IMG/VR virus record: IMGVR_UViG_3300043469_000360
Coordinates: 1-48,903 of that record
DNA from: a virus
Direction: 5' to 3' (one strand)
Length of the DNA stretch: 48,903 nucleotides
Position numbers and translations under genes: made by a program. A model generated the notes under the pieces. The model worked only from the letters and a program-made list of their open reading frames with translations. It searched no databases and had not been told where the DNA came from. Shown one piece after another: positions 6,280 to 14,764 of the stretch (the stretch's first letter is position 1; each line of letters begins with the position of its first letter).

Positions 6280-7862
6280 TGCCGTCTAAGCCTCGACAAC
6301 CCACTTCGGCGGAGCTGTTACAGCTCGCCATTAGTGAGCTTGACCAAAGTATTCACAAGCCGAACATTTTAAATTACGGGGAGAAGCCTTACCCGGAGCA
6401 GCTTCGGTTTCACCAATCAACTAAACGCGGACGTTTTATTTCTGGAGGTAACCGTGGGGGAAAAACTGACGCTGAAGTGGTCGAGTCTATTTGGTGGGTT
6501 ACAGACACTCATCCATATCTTAAACGACCTAGTTCATGGGGTTCTGGCCCGATTCAACTGAGATTTGTTGTTGTCGACGTAGCTAAAGGTATTGAACAAA
6601 TTGTTTTGCCTAAAATGAAGAGATGGATTCCGCGTTCATATCTCAAAGATGGTGACTGGTCTAAAAGTTGGGATGCAACCAACTACATTCTCACTTTTGA
6701 GAATGGCTCCACAATCGATTTTGTGACGTGGGGTATGGACATGATGAAACTGGGTGGTGTTCCTCGTCACGGAATTTTCTTTGACGAGGAGCCCCCTCAG
6801 AACATTTTTAACGAATCCATGATGCGTCTTATCGACTACAACGGTTTTTGGGTTATTGCGGCCACCCCGACTAAGGGTATGGGTTGGACGTTTGATTTGC
6901 TGTGGGAGCCGGCCAAAGAGGGCAAGGCTGAAGAAATTGACACGTTTACCCTGTCGGCTGAGCAAAACCCGTACATTCAGGCCGACATGGACGACATGAA
7001 CTTTTACATGATGGGTATGAACAAGGAAGAGCGTGATATTCGTGAAAAGGGTAGTTTTGTTGCTCGCAGTGGTCTGGTGTTTCCTGATTTTGCTCAAAGC
7101 ATTGAACAGTATTTAATTGATTTTGGGCCGGGCGATGTGCCAAAAGACTGGGCGGTTTATGCGTCTGTCGACCACGGATTAAACAATCCGACTGCGTGGT
7201 TGTGGCATGCGGTGTCACCGACAGGCGATATTGTGACGTTTGCGGAGCATTATCAGTCAAACATGATTGTGTCGGAGCACGCACAGCTGGTGAAACAGCG
7301 GGAGCTTAGCTGGGGTCGTAAGCCGGACTCTGTAGAGCGTATGGGTGACCCTGCGATGCGTCAACGCAATGGTGTGACTGGTACATCGATTATTCAAGAA
7401 TATGCGCTTCACGGGGTTTACGTGAACGTAGAGGGCATACCTCACGATGTCATGGTGGGTATTGAGAAGATGCAAGCTTACTTCCGTCGCCGTAACGACA
7501 CCCGTTGGGGTCCCGACAGGCCCAAATGGGTTATTTCCCGCAACTGCGTCAACTTTATCCGTGAACTAAAGAAACTGCGCTGGTCGTCATACAGCTCAGA
7601 CAAGATGGCGTATGACATGAACAAGCAGGAAGTTGTCCACAAGAAGGATGACCACGCTTTTGACAGCGCCCGTTACTTTGCCACCACCCGACCCGACTTG
7701 AAGCCGATAATGGACACTGATGGTGTCAAAGACGCCCCCACTACGCTAAGCTATGAGGAATTGCTTTTGAAGATGCGAGAAGACCCTAATGTTGAGTTCG
7801 CGGAAGACAGAGCATACGATGACGGACCTACCGTCATTGCAGGATATGGAGACTACTACTAA
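6279..7862 (+). CDS. terL: Terminase large subunit (strain A)
   Basis: 527 residues. ATPase: Walker A GGNRGGKT at residues 56-63, Walker B G-I-F-F-D-E-E near 165-170, and the A-A-T-P-T-K coupling motif. Nuclease: Asp298 (S-V-D-H-G), Asp357 (M-G-D-P-A-M) and Asp457/Asp458 with a following Asp (K-K-D-D-H-A-F-D). All are required for packaging DNA translocation and cutting. The start at 6279 overlaps the upstream stop (TAATG) and matches strain B at 47491; the longer frame from 6216 would overlap the previous gene out of frame. It docks on the portal encoded two genes downstream. Confidence 0.95.
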   Translation: MPSKPRQPTSAELLQLAISELDQSIHKPNILNYGEKPYPEQLRFHQSTKRGRFISGGNRGGKTDAEVVESIWWVTDTHPYLKRPSSWGSGPIQLRFVVVDVAKGIEQIVLPKMKRWIPRSYLKDGDWSKSWDATNYILTFENGSTIDFVTWGMDMMKLGGVPRHGIFFDEEPPQNIFNESMMRLIDYNGFWVIAATPTKGMGWTFDLLWEPAKEGKAEEIDTFTLSAEQNPYIQADMDDMNFYMMGMNKEERDIREKGSFVARSGLVFPDFAQSIEQYLIDFGPGDVPKDWAVYASVDHGLNNPTAWLWHAVSPTGDIVTFAEHYQSNMIVSEHAQLVKQRELSWGRKPDSVERMGDPAMRQRNGVTGTSIIQEYALHGVYVNVEGIPHDVMVGIEKMQAYFRRRNDTRWGPDRPKWVISRNCVNFIRELKKLRWSSYSSDKMAYDMNKQEVVHKKDDHAFDSARYFATTRPDLKPIMDTDGVKDAPTTLSYEELLLKMREDPNVEFAEDRAYDDGPTVIAGYGDYY

Positions 7863-8389
7863 TGAGCAGATTCTTCCTGACGGACGCCCCCGCAATGTCA
7901 CCGGGCGTGTGCTGGATTACCAAAACAGGTGTCGGACCATTCATCGACACAGGTGTAGACCTCAGTTTGCACGTCATTGACCGTGGGCGAATGTACATTT
8001 CTGTAGACGCCATTAGGGAAATGGCGCAAATTGCCGGACTATTTGACGAAACAGCCCCTGTTTCTGTCGAACTTAGAAAAAAAGAACTTTATGACCTGGG
8101 CTACAACGATGCCCTGAAGGAGATGAATAAGGATGTTATCAGTAATTTTGTCGAGCGGATTGTCAGTAATGCTGCTAGCTCTGCTGGTGCTGCAACAGCT
8201 GTGGCACCAGAAATCCACCACACAACTGCTGGAGCAGCAGTACCAGACTCTGCAAACGCAGATGCAGGAACACAACAAGACAGTGCAGATGCTGACAAAG
8301 CTAAACGAAAAAGCTCAAGCACTGGTAGCGTCAAGCGACCCGCTAGCGTTTCAACAAATTCAAGCGATGACGCAAACTTTAGATTATAG
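7862..8389 (+). CDS. Hypothetical protein between TerL and portal
   Basis: 175 residues. It starts in the TAATG of terL. Residues 1-105 look like an ordinary globular protein (F-F-L-T-D-A-P-A-M-S-P-G...D-L-G-Y-N-D-A-L-K-E). The last ~70 residues are low-complexity Ala/Ser/Asp/Lys, and there the DNA is shared with another open frame starting at 8133. Small proteins of this position are common between terminase and portal in podoviruses. Function not known. Confidence 0.65.
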   Translation: MSRFFLTDAPAMSPGVCWITKTGVGPFIDTGVDLSLHVIDRGRMYISVDAIREMAQIAGLFDETAPVSVELRKKELYDLGYNDALKEMNKDVISNFVERIVSNAASSAGAATAVAPEIHHTTAGAAVPDSANADAGTQQDSADADKAKRKSSSTGSVKRPASVSTNSSDDANFRL

Positions 8390-8546
8390 TGGTTACCAGG
8401 ACTACGACCCCTCCGATGAGGCTGAATCGGAAAGAATTGCTCTCAGAAACCCTAACCTTGCAGCAGGAGACGACCTAGATGGCCAAGACGCCCGACAACT
8501 ATTCGTCGAACTCACCGGGGTTGACCCAGAGTTCTACGGTAATTAA
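8133..8546 (+). CDS. Membrane-anchored coiled-coil protein in an overlapping frame
   Basis: 137 residues in the +1 frame relative to the previous gene. AAGGAG lies at 8117-8122, 10 nt before the ATG. The protein begins with a hydrophobic helix (about 3-22, V-M-L-L-A-L-L-V-L) and continues with a Gln-rich helix (Q-Q-L-W-H...L-L-E-Q-Q-Y-Q-T-L) that looks like a coiled coil. It overlaps the previous gene by 257 nt and the portal start by 68 nt, and it is the only frame that covers 8390-8478. The combination of ribosome site, membrane-plus-coil design and gap coverage argues that it is real. Confidence 0.6.
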   Translation: MLSVILSSGLSVMLLALLVLQQLWHQKSTTQLLEQQYQTLQTQMQEHNKTVQMLTKLNEKAQALVASSDPLAFQQIQAMTQTLDYSGYQDYDPSDEAESERIALRNPNLAAGDDLDGQDARQLFVELTGVDPEFYGN

Positions 8547-10614
8547 ATTACCCGAGGACGGGCTAAACATTGAGCAGTATCGTGAAAGCGAAGAAGCTCG
8601 CAAGCTAGTTTCTTGGGTACAGTCTGAATGGCAAAAAGCTAAGACGGCGCGTACCCAGAAGCAGTTGCAGTGGTTCCACAACATGTCCATGTTTTATGGG
8701 CACCACTGGGTTGAGCAGACTCGCGGGAATTTTCCTGACGGATACAGGGACAAGCTGTTTACGCCCAGCAAGCCTTACTACCACCAGCGTAAGACCATTA
8801 ACCGTATTAGGTCTTACGTTCGGTGGGAAATGTCTAAGATGCTGTCGTCGTTCCCCTCCGCTATGGCTATTCCCGCGTCAAGCGAGGACGAAGACCAGAG
8901 GGCCGCGTTTGCTGCTGAGCAGGCGTGGACGTCCATTAGCGAGGCTAAGAAGCTTCGCCAGCACATGTCAAGGGCAATGTGGTGGACCATTGTTACAGGT
9001 AACGGTTTTGTAAAAACCCACTGGGACACCACCTGTGTTGACAAAGTTTCTGGCGAAATGGGTGACATTAAGTATGGCCACGTCACCCCGTTCCACCTTT
9101 TTGTTCCCGACATCCGCGAACAGGACATCGAGGACCAGCCGTTTGTCATCAACGCTTATACAAAGACTGTCGAGTGGGCTGAGCACTACTTTGCTAAAGA
9201 ACTTAATGGAATTAGGTTGGCTGCTAGCACGTCCAGCGCCAATCAGATATTAGATGAGGCTTACCTAAATTTGGGCCACACCAAGACGCCTGACAGCGTT
9301 GTCGTGTACGAAACTTGGGTTAAGCCCGGTGCTACCAAACTGCTTCCGCAGGGCGGCGTCATTATTAGCATTGATGACATCCTTATCAGCGTGTACCGCG
9401 AGGGCTTCCCTTACGGTCACGGCATGTACCCGTTCACCAAGTTTGAGCACATCCCCACCGCAACCTTTTACGCTGACAGCCCCATTGTGGACCTGTCGCA
9501 GCTTCAAAAAGAATACAACGGTATCCGTTCGGAGATTGCTGAGGCCGGACGTCGCATGGCTAAGCCACAGCTGATTGCACCAATGGGCTCTATTGTTCCA
9601 TCTAAGTTGACTAACGAGCCTGGTCTTGTGATTCAGTACAAGCCCGGTATGGCACCACCACAGCCTTTGCCTTTGGCACCTCTGCCCCAGTATTACTTGG
9701 ACCAGCAGGACCGCATCCTAAGCGACTGGATTGATATTTCGGGTGAGCGCGAAGTGTCGCGTGGTAGCACGCCCCCCGGAGTCACTTCTGGTACAGCCAT
9801 TTCGTATTTGCAGGAAGCTTCCAACCAGTATTTGACCCCGCAGTACCAGAGCATCGAAGCCGGTGTGGAGAAGATTGCTACGCAAACTGTGGAACTATTT
9901 GTGCAGTACGTAGACCTTCCCCGCAAGATTCGTACTATTGGCGCAGACGGCGCTTTCGACACAATGTTGTTGAAGGGTGCTGACATTGCTTCTGGCACTG
10001 ACATCCGCATTGAGTCTGGTTCTAGTTTTGCCAAGTCCAAGGCGGCTCAGGAAGCCCGCGTAATGGACATGTTTGCTGTCGGTATTATTGACCAGTCAGC
10101 TGCGGCCAGGATGCTGGAACTTGGTGGCGTGCAAAAAATCATGGATGTTATTAACGTGGCGGAGCGTAAAGCTCAGCGCGAGAACATCAAAATGAAAATG
10201 CTTACCGAGGATGATGTTGAAGCTGCCCGTATGGAAACTATGGACCAGATTATGACTCAGTTGCCCCCAGAGGCTATGCAAAACCCTGAGATTATGAACG
10301 AGATTCAAAACATGCCAGCTCCTGCCGTAATTCCTGTCGACGATTTTGATGTGCACGAAGTTCACATTGAGACGCACAACAAGTTCCGTATGTCGCAAGA
10401 GTACGAAATTTTGTCTGACGAGATTAAGGCACAGTTTGCTGAGCACGTGTCACAACACGAACAGGCTATTCAGCAAAAAATGATGGCTCAGATGATGATG
10501 GGTATGCCCCCAGAACAAAACGCAGAGGGTGGCCCACAAATGGGTCCGGGTGCTATGATGGCACCTAACGGGGCCGTACCGGATATGGCTCTTGAACAAT
10601 CACAAGGAGTATAG
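8479..10614 (+). CDS. Portal protein (P22-like)
   Basis: 711 residues. Length and content match P22-type portals: a crown-side N-terminal helical region with W-F-H-N-M-S-M-F-Y-G-H-H-W, then R-I-R-S-Y-V-R-W-E-M, a wing/stem region, and a C-terminal Met/Gln-rich barrel extension (after about residue 640). AGGAG at 8464-8468 serves the ATG. The dodecameric ring is the DNA port, binds TerL on the outside during packaging and later the adaptor encoded at 14100. It is followed by a 63-aa gene after 2 nt. Confidence 0.88.
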   Translation: MAKTPDNYSSNSPGLTQSSTVIKLPEDGLNIEQYRESEEARKLVSWVQSEWQKAKTARTQKQLQWFHNMSMFYGHHWVEQTRGNFPDGYRDKLFTPSKPYYHQRKTINRIRSYVRWEMSKMLSSFPSAMAIPASSEDEDQRAAFAAEQAWTSISEAKKLRQHMSRAMWWTIVTGNGFVKTHWDTTCVDKVSGEMGDIKYGHVTPFHLFVPDIREQDIEDQPFVINAYTKTVEWAEHYFAKELNGIRLAASTSSANQILDEAYLNLGHTKTPDSVVVYETWVKPGATKLLPQGGVIISIDDILISVYREGFPYGHGMYPFTKFEHIPTATFYADSPIVDLSQLQKEYNGIRSEIAEAGRRMAKPQLIAPMGSIVPSKLTNEPGLVIQYKPGMAPPQPLPLAPLPQYYLDQQDRILSDWIDISGEREVSRGSTPPGVTSGTAISYLQEASNQYLTPQYQSIEAGVEKIATQTVELFVQYVDLPRKIRTIGADGAFDTMLLKGADIASGTDIRIESGSSFAKSKAAQEARVMDMFAVGIIDQSAAARMLELGGVQKIMDVINVAERKAQRENIKMKMLTEDDVEAARMETMDQIMTQLPPEAMQNPEIMNEIQNMPAPAVIPVDDFDVHEVHIETHNKFRMSQEYEILSDEIKAQFAEHVSQHEQAIQQKMMAQMMMGMPPEQNAEGGPQMGPGAMMAPNGAVPDMALEQSQGV

Positions 10615-10616
10615 CC

Positions 10617-10808
10617 ATGCCCGATTTTGACGTTATTGCTAGCACTACGCCTCAATTGCGTTTTCGCCCCACCGTACACAACGGACGTAAAAGCGTGTCG
10701 ACTTTGAAGACTGAAGTTCAGGCTCTTGACGCCACGACTTACACCAACAAAGTAGTGAACGACATGACCTATAACGATGTTGTCCACGCAATTAAAGTTC
10801 TCTCTTAA
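10617..10808 (+). CDS. Small hypothetical protein after portal
   Basis: 63 residues with an AAGGAG ribosome site about 8 nt upstream. It is polar with no recognisable domain. It ends before a gap of 89 nt holding a promoter. Possibly a minor head protein by position only. Confidence 0.55.
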   Translation: MPDFDVIASTTPQLRFRPTVHNGRKSVSTLKTEVQALDATTYTNKVVNDMTYNDVVHAIKVLS

Positions 10809-10837
10809 TTAGAGAGTTACATAACAACTAAATACAG

Positions 10838-10843
10838 TACAAT
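10838..10843 (+). promoter_or_regulatory. Promoter for scaffold-capsid genes
   Basis: TACAAT (-10) lies in an AT-rich gap after the 63-aa gene; GTTACA about 16 nt upstream is a poor -35. The start codon of the scaffold gene is 54 nt further on, with an AAGGAG site at about 10885. It would give extra transcription of scaffold and capsid, which are needed in bulk. Confidence 0.5.
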
Positions 10844-10897
10844 AAAATCCACAACAGCTAGGGCCTCACTGGGAGGTACGGCGATAAGGAGAACACG

Positions 10898-11743
10898 ATG
10901 GACGAAACTACAGGTACAGAGATTGACACATCACCGGAAGTGTCTGAATCTTCAGGGCCAGTAGGGGAAACAACCGGGCAGCAATCCTCTGGAGACTCAG
11001 GGGGGAATCCTGCTTGGGATTCATTGCGTTCAAAGCTCGACCCTGTTAGCTTCTATAACATTCAGGAAGACCTTAAAAGCTTCGACAAGAACGCTGAATC
11101 GCGTATCTCTTCGTTGAACCAGCAGCTCAAACAGTACAACGAGTTGGGTTCGCCGGAGCAGTTACAGAACTACGCGATGATTGCTTCGAGGCTTGATACG
11201 GAACCTGAAGTTATTTACAATGCTTTGGGCGAATTCCTGAAGCAGAATGGTCGACTGCCGGAAACTGCACAAGAAATGCAGGATGCGGTAGATGAAGAGG
11301 AAGCTACAAACGAGTCACAGTCACCAGTTGACCCAAGGCTTGCACAGCTGGAGCAACAGCAACAGCAAATGCAAGATTTTCTTGCCCAGCAAGAACAGAT
11401 GCGGGTTCAGCAGGAAGCTGACTACACACTCGAACAGGAAATCAACGAACTAAAGCAGGCTTATCCCGAGTTTTCGGAGGATGACGTGCGGGAAGTTTTG
11501 ATGCGGGCGGCATTTCAACTTCAGAGCAGCGGCAAGACAACGAAGTTGTCGGATGTTGCTCAAGAGTACGTTGATAAAACAGTAAACCGAATTCGCGCAG
11601 TACCGCGACCAGGAGATTCCGCCCCTAGATTGCTTCCCACCTCGGGAGGCATGCCTGGAGGACAACAGGCAAAACCGCTTGGTAAGTTGTCGAGAAACGA
11701 TGTGCAAAGTCTCATCGCCTCGTCAATCGAACAAGGCAGGTAA
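10898..11743 (+). CDS. Capsid scaffolding protein
   Basis: 281 residues, acidic and hydrophilic. The N-terminus is disordered (about 1-45, Glu/Ser/Thr/Gly), a helical Gln/Glu-rich coiled coil follows (about 60-200, with L-E-Q-Q-Q-Q-Q-M-Q), and the C-terminus is short and basic, ending 'S-L-I-A-S-S-I-E-Q-G-R'. This composition and the position directly before the major capsid gene are the standard hallmarks of phage scaffolds; there is no protease motif. It would assemble the procapsid with the capsid protein and leave or be lost on maturation. Confidence 0.75.
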   Translation: MDETTGTEIDTSPEVSESSGPVGETTGQQSSGDSGGNPAWDSLRSKLDPVSFYNIQEDLKSFDKNAESRISSLNQQLKQYNELGSPEQLQNYAMIASRLDTEPEVIYNALGEFLKQNGRLPETAQEMQDAVDEEEATNESQSPVDPRLAQLEQQQQQMQDFLAQQEQMRVQQEADYTLEQEINELKQAYPEFSEDDVREVLMRAAFQLQSSGKTTKLSDVAQEYVDKTVNRIRAVPRPGDSAPRLLPTSGGMPGGQQAKPLGKLSRNDVQSLIASSIEQGR

Positions 11744-11784
11744 CTTAAAGGCTTTATCTCCTTTCAACCCCGAAAGGAAATGCA

Positions 11785-13005
11785 ATGACCGCAACACTCG
11801 CAACAATTGAGTCCTACCTCAAGGAGGTGTACCAGGGTCGTATCCGCGAGCAGCTCAACGAAGAAATCGTTGCACTGAAGCGTATTACTCGCAGCGGCGC
11901 TGGTGTAACCAACGAGGTGGGGGGAAAGTATGTTACTTTCCCAATCCACACCCGTCGTAACAGTGGTATTGGTTCTCGTTTTGAGAACCAGGCCCTTCCC
12001 GTACCTGGTCGGCAGGGACACGCCGCCGCCCGCGTCGGTTTGAAGTATGCTTACGGTGGAGTTCAGCTGACTGGTCAGGCTATCAGCCTTTCCGACACCG
12101 ATGCCAAGGCTTTTGCAAAGGCTTTGGACAACGAGGTCGAGGGTCTGAAGAACGACCTGATGAAGGACATGAACCGTCAGATTTATGGTTCGGGTAACGG
12201 TGCCATTGGTGTCGCTACTGGTGCTAACACTGCTGGTGTCGTACCAGTTGCTGACGCTCGCCTGTTCCAGATTGGTATGGTTTGTGACACGCAGACTGGC
12301 ACCACCGTTGACAACACCAACTTGGTTGTTTCTTCTGTGTCGCTGGCTGCTGGTGCTAACACTGTTACCTTCACCACCACCCCTGGTACTGCCATTGCCT
12401 CCGCAGACATTATTGTCCGTGCAGGTTCGGGTATTGCCGCCGCTGGAACTAAGGAACTCACTGGTCTTGCCGCCATTGTGAGCGACTCTGGAACCCTCTA
12501 CAACATCGACCCCTCTACTGAGCCCGAGTGGAAAGCTTCCGTTAGTTCTAACGGTGGCACCGGACGCGCTCTGTCTGAGGCTTTGATGATTCAGATGACG
12601 GACTCCATCCGTACCAAGGGCGGTTCTACCTCCCTTATCTTGCAGTCGCTCGGCGTTCGCCGTGCGTACTTTAACCTTCTGTCGCAGCTGCGTCAGACGG
12701 TTAACACGCAGGAATTCACTGGTGGATTCTCCGGCCTCGCGTTCACTACTGACCGTGGAGAAATCCCTGTCGTAGCAGACGTCGATGCACCATTGAGTAC
12801 TCAGTGGTTCATTAACGAAGACGCGATTACCTATTACCGCGATGAAGAATGGCACTTCCTGGACAAGGATGGTTCCATGTGGAAGCAGGTTCGTGACGCT
12901 TCAGGTGACTACGACGCATACTACGCTCGCATGGTTGAATACCACGAGCTTGGTACTGACCGTCGTAACAGCCACGGTGTCATCAAGGACATCACTGAGG
13001 CCTAA
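11785..13005 (+). CDS. Major capsid protein
   Basis: 406 residues. The N-terminal arm (about 1-60, with a conserved basic stretch), then P-domain-like and A-domain-like parts fit an HK97-fold capsid protein of the type found beside P22-like portals. An inserted Thr/Ala/Gly-rich beta segment around 165-240 may be a surface I-domain. GAAAGG 6-8 nt before the ATG is a good ribosome site. It is the last gene before a terminator, as expected for a highly expressed virion gene. The long open frame opposite (11764-12855) is a shadow. Confidence 0.9.
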   Translation: MTATLATIESYLKEVYQGRIREQLNEEIVALKRITRSGAGVTNEVGGKYVTFPIHTRRNSGIGSRFENQALPVPGRQGHAAARVGLKYAYGGVQLTGQAISLSDTDAKAFAKALDNEVEGLKNDLMKDMNRQIYGSGNGAIGVATGANTAGVVPVADARLFQIGMVCDTQTGTTVDNTNLVVSSVSLAAGANTVTFTTTPGTAIASADIIVRAGSGIAAAGTKELTGLAAIVSDSGTLYNIDPSTEPEWKASVSSNGGTGRALSEALMIQMTDSIRTKGGSTSLILQSLGVRRAYFNLLSQLRQTVNTQEFTGGFSGLAFTTDRGEIPVVADVDAPLSTQWFINEDAITYYRDEEWHFLDKDGSMWKQVRDASGDYDAYYARMVEYHELGTDRRNSHGVIKDITEA

Positions 13006-13021
13006 ACCCCCTCGCCATGTT

Positions 13022-13064
13022 GATGGCCTGGCCCTATAATGGGGTCAGGCCATCATTATTTTTA
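13022..13064 (+). terminator. Intrinsic terminator after major capsid gene
   Basis: Arms 13022-13034 and 13041-13054 form a stem of about 13 bp (one G-T wobble) around TATAAT, followed by ATTATTTTTA. It begins 17 nt after the capsid stop. The TATAAT in the loop resembles a -10 but has no spaced -35. It is likely a partial terminator, because later structural genes follow. Confidence 0.8.
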
Positions 13065-13073
13065 GGGGCAATC

Positions 13074-13595
13074 GTGGAGTTTGAGTATCCGTTTTATGCG
13101 ACTAGCACCGTTTTACCGGACGGTTTGTCGTTGGACGATTACAGGCACGAATTTTACAAAAACAATCGTTACACGGGTATTGAGCGTCAGTACACTGTTT
13201 TGGGTGGTACTGCGGGAACACAACCTACTTTTAGTGGGGCACCGTTGTTTTCGGGGCGTTATGTAATTATGGGGGCAGCAACTTTCTTTAATATCCAAGT
13301 TGATTTTGACAACATCACATCGTTTGGCACAGGCCAGTATTACGTTACGCTCCCGTTTGCGTCAAAGTATGGTGTCATGTTCCGCAGCGGTTCTTTGTTT
13401 GACGCCAGCACTAGCCGTGAATACCACATTTCTGGGCATGTTGATGCGGGGGCTGACGAGCTACAGTTGTTTACGACAGACACGCAAGGTAATCGTCTTT
13501 ACGATTTTGCTTTTGCACAGGGCGAACCCGTTACATTAAATGTGGCAGACAGTTTCCACATTTCTGGAACATATATTGTCGACGATACCCCCTAA
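13074..13595 (+). CDS. Putative capsid decoration / head-associated protein
   Basis: 173 residues from a GTG at 13074 with AGGGG 6 nt upstream. The frame is open to 13017, but that part is the capsid terminator hairpin, so the GTG is preferred. The fold appears all-beta: 'Y-Y-V-T-L-P-F-A-S-K-Y' and 'Y-H-I-S-G-H-V-D-A-G-A-D-E-L' with a final 'F-H-I-S-G-T-Y-I'. Similar small beta proteins next to capsid genes in environmental phages are likely trimeric decorations. No enzymatic motif is seen. Confidence 0.6.
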   Translation: MEFEYPFYATSTVLPDGLSLDDYRHEFYKNNRYTGIERQYTVLGGTAGTQPTFSGAPLFSGRYVIMGAATFFNIQVDFDNITSFGTGQYYVTLPFASKYGVMFRSGSLFDASTSREYHISGHVDAGADELQLFTTDTQGNRLYDFAFAQGEPVTLNVADSFHISGTYIVDDTP

Positions 13596-13632
13596 AAATT
13601 TTGTGGCGTAATCAATAAGCTAAACTAAGCTC

Positions 13633-14103
13633 ATGGAAACATATTTAGGACAATCCCCCAACGTATACAACCCTGACCTTAAAGAGTTTGTCAGGGAAGA
13701 CCACATGCACTTTGCTCAGATTCTTAAGGACCTGAAGCCCACTTACAACCTGGTGTACGTTCCCGTTAAGGACCGTACAACGCCAGAAGAGAAACAGAAG
13801 CCTTGGGCTATCCTCGACAAGCCAGACAATCTGCCAGAATATGTGGTGCGGTACATGTCTGAGGAGGAAATGAAAACCCCCCATAAGATTATTGCTTGGC
13901 TGTTTGAGGGTGACGTGGTGCGTCACGGCGCTGATAACGTGTTGAAACGTATTGAGGCGGAAGAGAACGCCAAAAAACTTATGGAATTTAAAAGACAAGA
14001 AGATGAGTTAGAGGATAGAATCGAATACGGTGCGTTCCTTATCAGTGGTGGACGGAATAAGTTGCACACAGTTAAACACAACGGAAAGAAGTTTGAGCGA
14101 TGA
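13633..14103 (+). CDS. Conserved hypothetical head/connector-region protein
   Basis: 156 residues. 'D-L-K-P-T-Y-N-L-V-Y-V-P-V-K-D-R' and 'P-W-A-I-L-D' are motifs I have seen in unassigned head-region proteins of other phages. The C-terminal half is charged helix. There is no visible Shine-Dalgarno before the ATG, and a TAAACT hexamer ends only 7 nt upstream, so the message may be leaderless. It overlaps the next gene by 4 nt (ATGA). Confidence 0.6.
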   Translation: METYLGQSPNVYNPDLKEFVREDHMHFAQILKDLKPTYNLVYVPVKDRTTPEEKQKPWAILDKPDNLPEYVVRYMSEEEMKTPHKIIAWLFEGDVVRHGADNVLKRIEAEENAKKLMEFKRQEDELEDRIEYGAFLISGGRNKLHTVKHNGKKFER

Positions 14104-14756
14104 CTTACAGTTCCCCCACTAAAACGGTTGGCGATGTTTACGCCCAAGTTAAACGTGCGTTCGGGGACGAGTCAGGTGTACAGCTAACAAACGACGACAT
14201 TACTCGTTGGATTAATGAGGCACAGGCGGATATTGCTACGCAAAACCAGGTGTTGCAGGCAACAGCTACTATAAATACGGTGGCTAATCAGGCCACGTAC
14301 AGTCTTGCTGCGGTGACTCCGGCTATTGATTCGATTGCGTCTATTTTGCTCGATGGTCGCCGTGTAGGTAATATCCCCATTTCTCAGGCGGAAGAGTCTA
14401 TTTCGTTGGCAGACCCCCAAGGTCTTGAGGTGGGGGCCCCCCAGTTTTGGTACGAGTGGGCCGGTCAAATCATTTTTTGGCCTAAGCCCGGCCAGGTGTA
14501 CAGCATGCTTTTGCGTTACACGGCAGAGCCCGTCCTTGTTACTACTACAACTACTGACCTTCTGTCGGTGCCTGACGAGTGTTTTAGCGACGTTTGCAAC
14601 TATGTTTTGATGCGTGCCTACGAAATGGACGAAAACGCTGAAATGATGGCGGTCAAGCAGGCCGAATACAGCAGCAGTGTTGCCGAACGAGGCGAAACGG
14701 AACGCCAAGCTGCCACCATGACCTACGAGACAACCATCACATTTGAGCTTTACTAG
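14100..14756 (+). CDS. Head-to-tail adaptor (gp4/gp6-like)
   Basis: 218 residues. An N-terminal helical part ('L-T-N-D-D-I-T-R-W-I-N-E-A-Q-A-D-I-A-T') is followed by beta strands and closing helices ('V-C-N-Y-V-L-M-R-A-Y-E-M-D'), the pattern of the podovirus adaptor/connector family (DUF6682-like). It binds beneath the portal and closes the packaged head. It lies directly before the tail tube/needle-type gene and overlaps the upstream stop (ATGA). Confidence 0.7.
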   Translation: MTYSSPTKTVGDVYAQVKRAFGDESGVQLTNDDITRWINEAQADIATQNQVLQATATINTVANQATYSLAAVTPAIDSIASILLDGRRVGNIPISQAEESISLADPQGLEVGAPQFWYEWAGQIIFWPKPGQVYSMLLRYTAEPVLVTTTTTDLLSVPDECFSDVCNYVLMRAYEMDENAEMMAVKQAEYSSSVAERGETERQAATMTYETTITFELY

Positions 14757-14764
14757 GAGCGACC

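Noticed and set aside
1-7862. Direct terminal repeats (as in T7) explaining the repeated left end
   Set aside because: Only 127 bp are exact; the rest differs by substitutions, an extra gene and swapped fibres, which terminal repeats of one genome would not show.
11764-12855. 363-aa open frame opposite the capsid gene
   Set aside because: Full overlap with the capsid gene, no ribosome site, composition of a reverse-strand shadow.
13035-13040. TATAAT as a promoter -10 for the 173-aa gene
   Set aside because: It is the loop of a 13-bp terminator stem and no -35 stands at the right distance.
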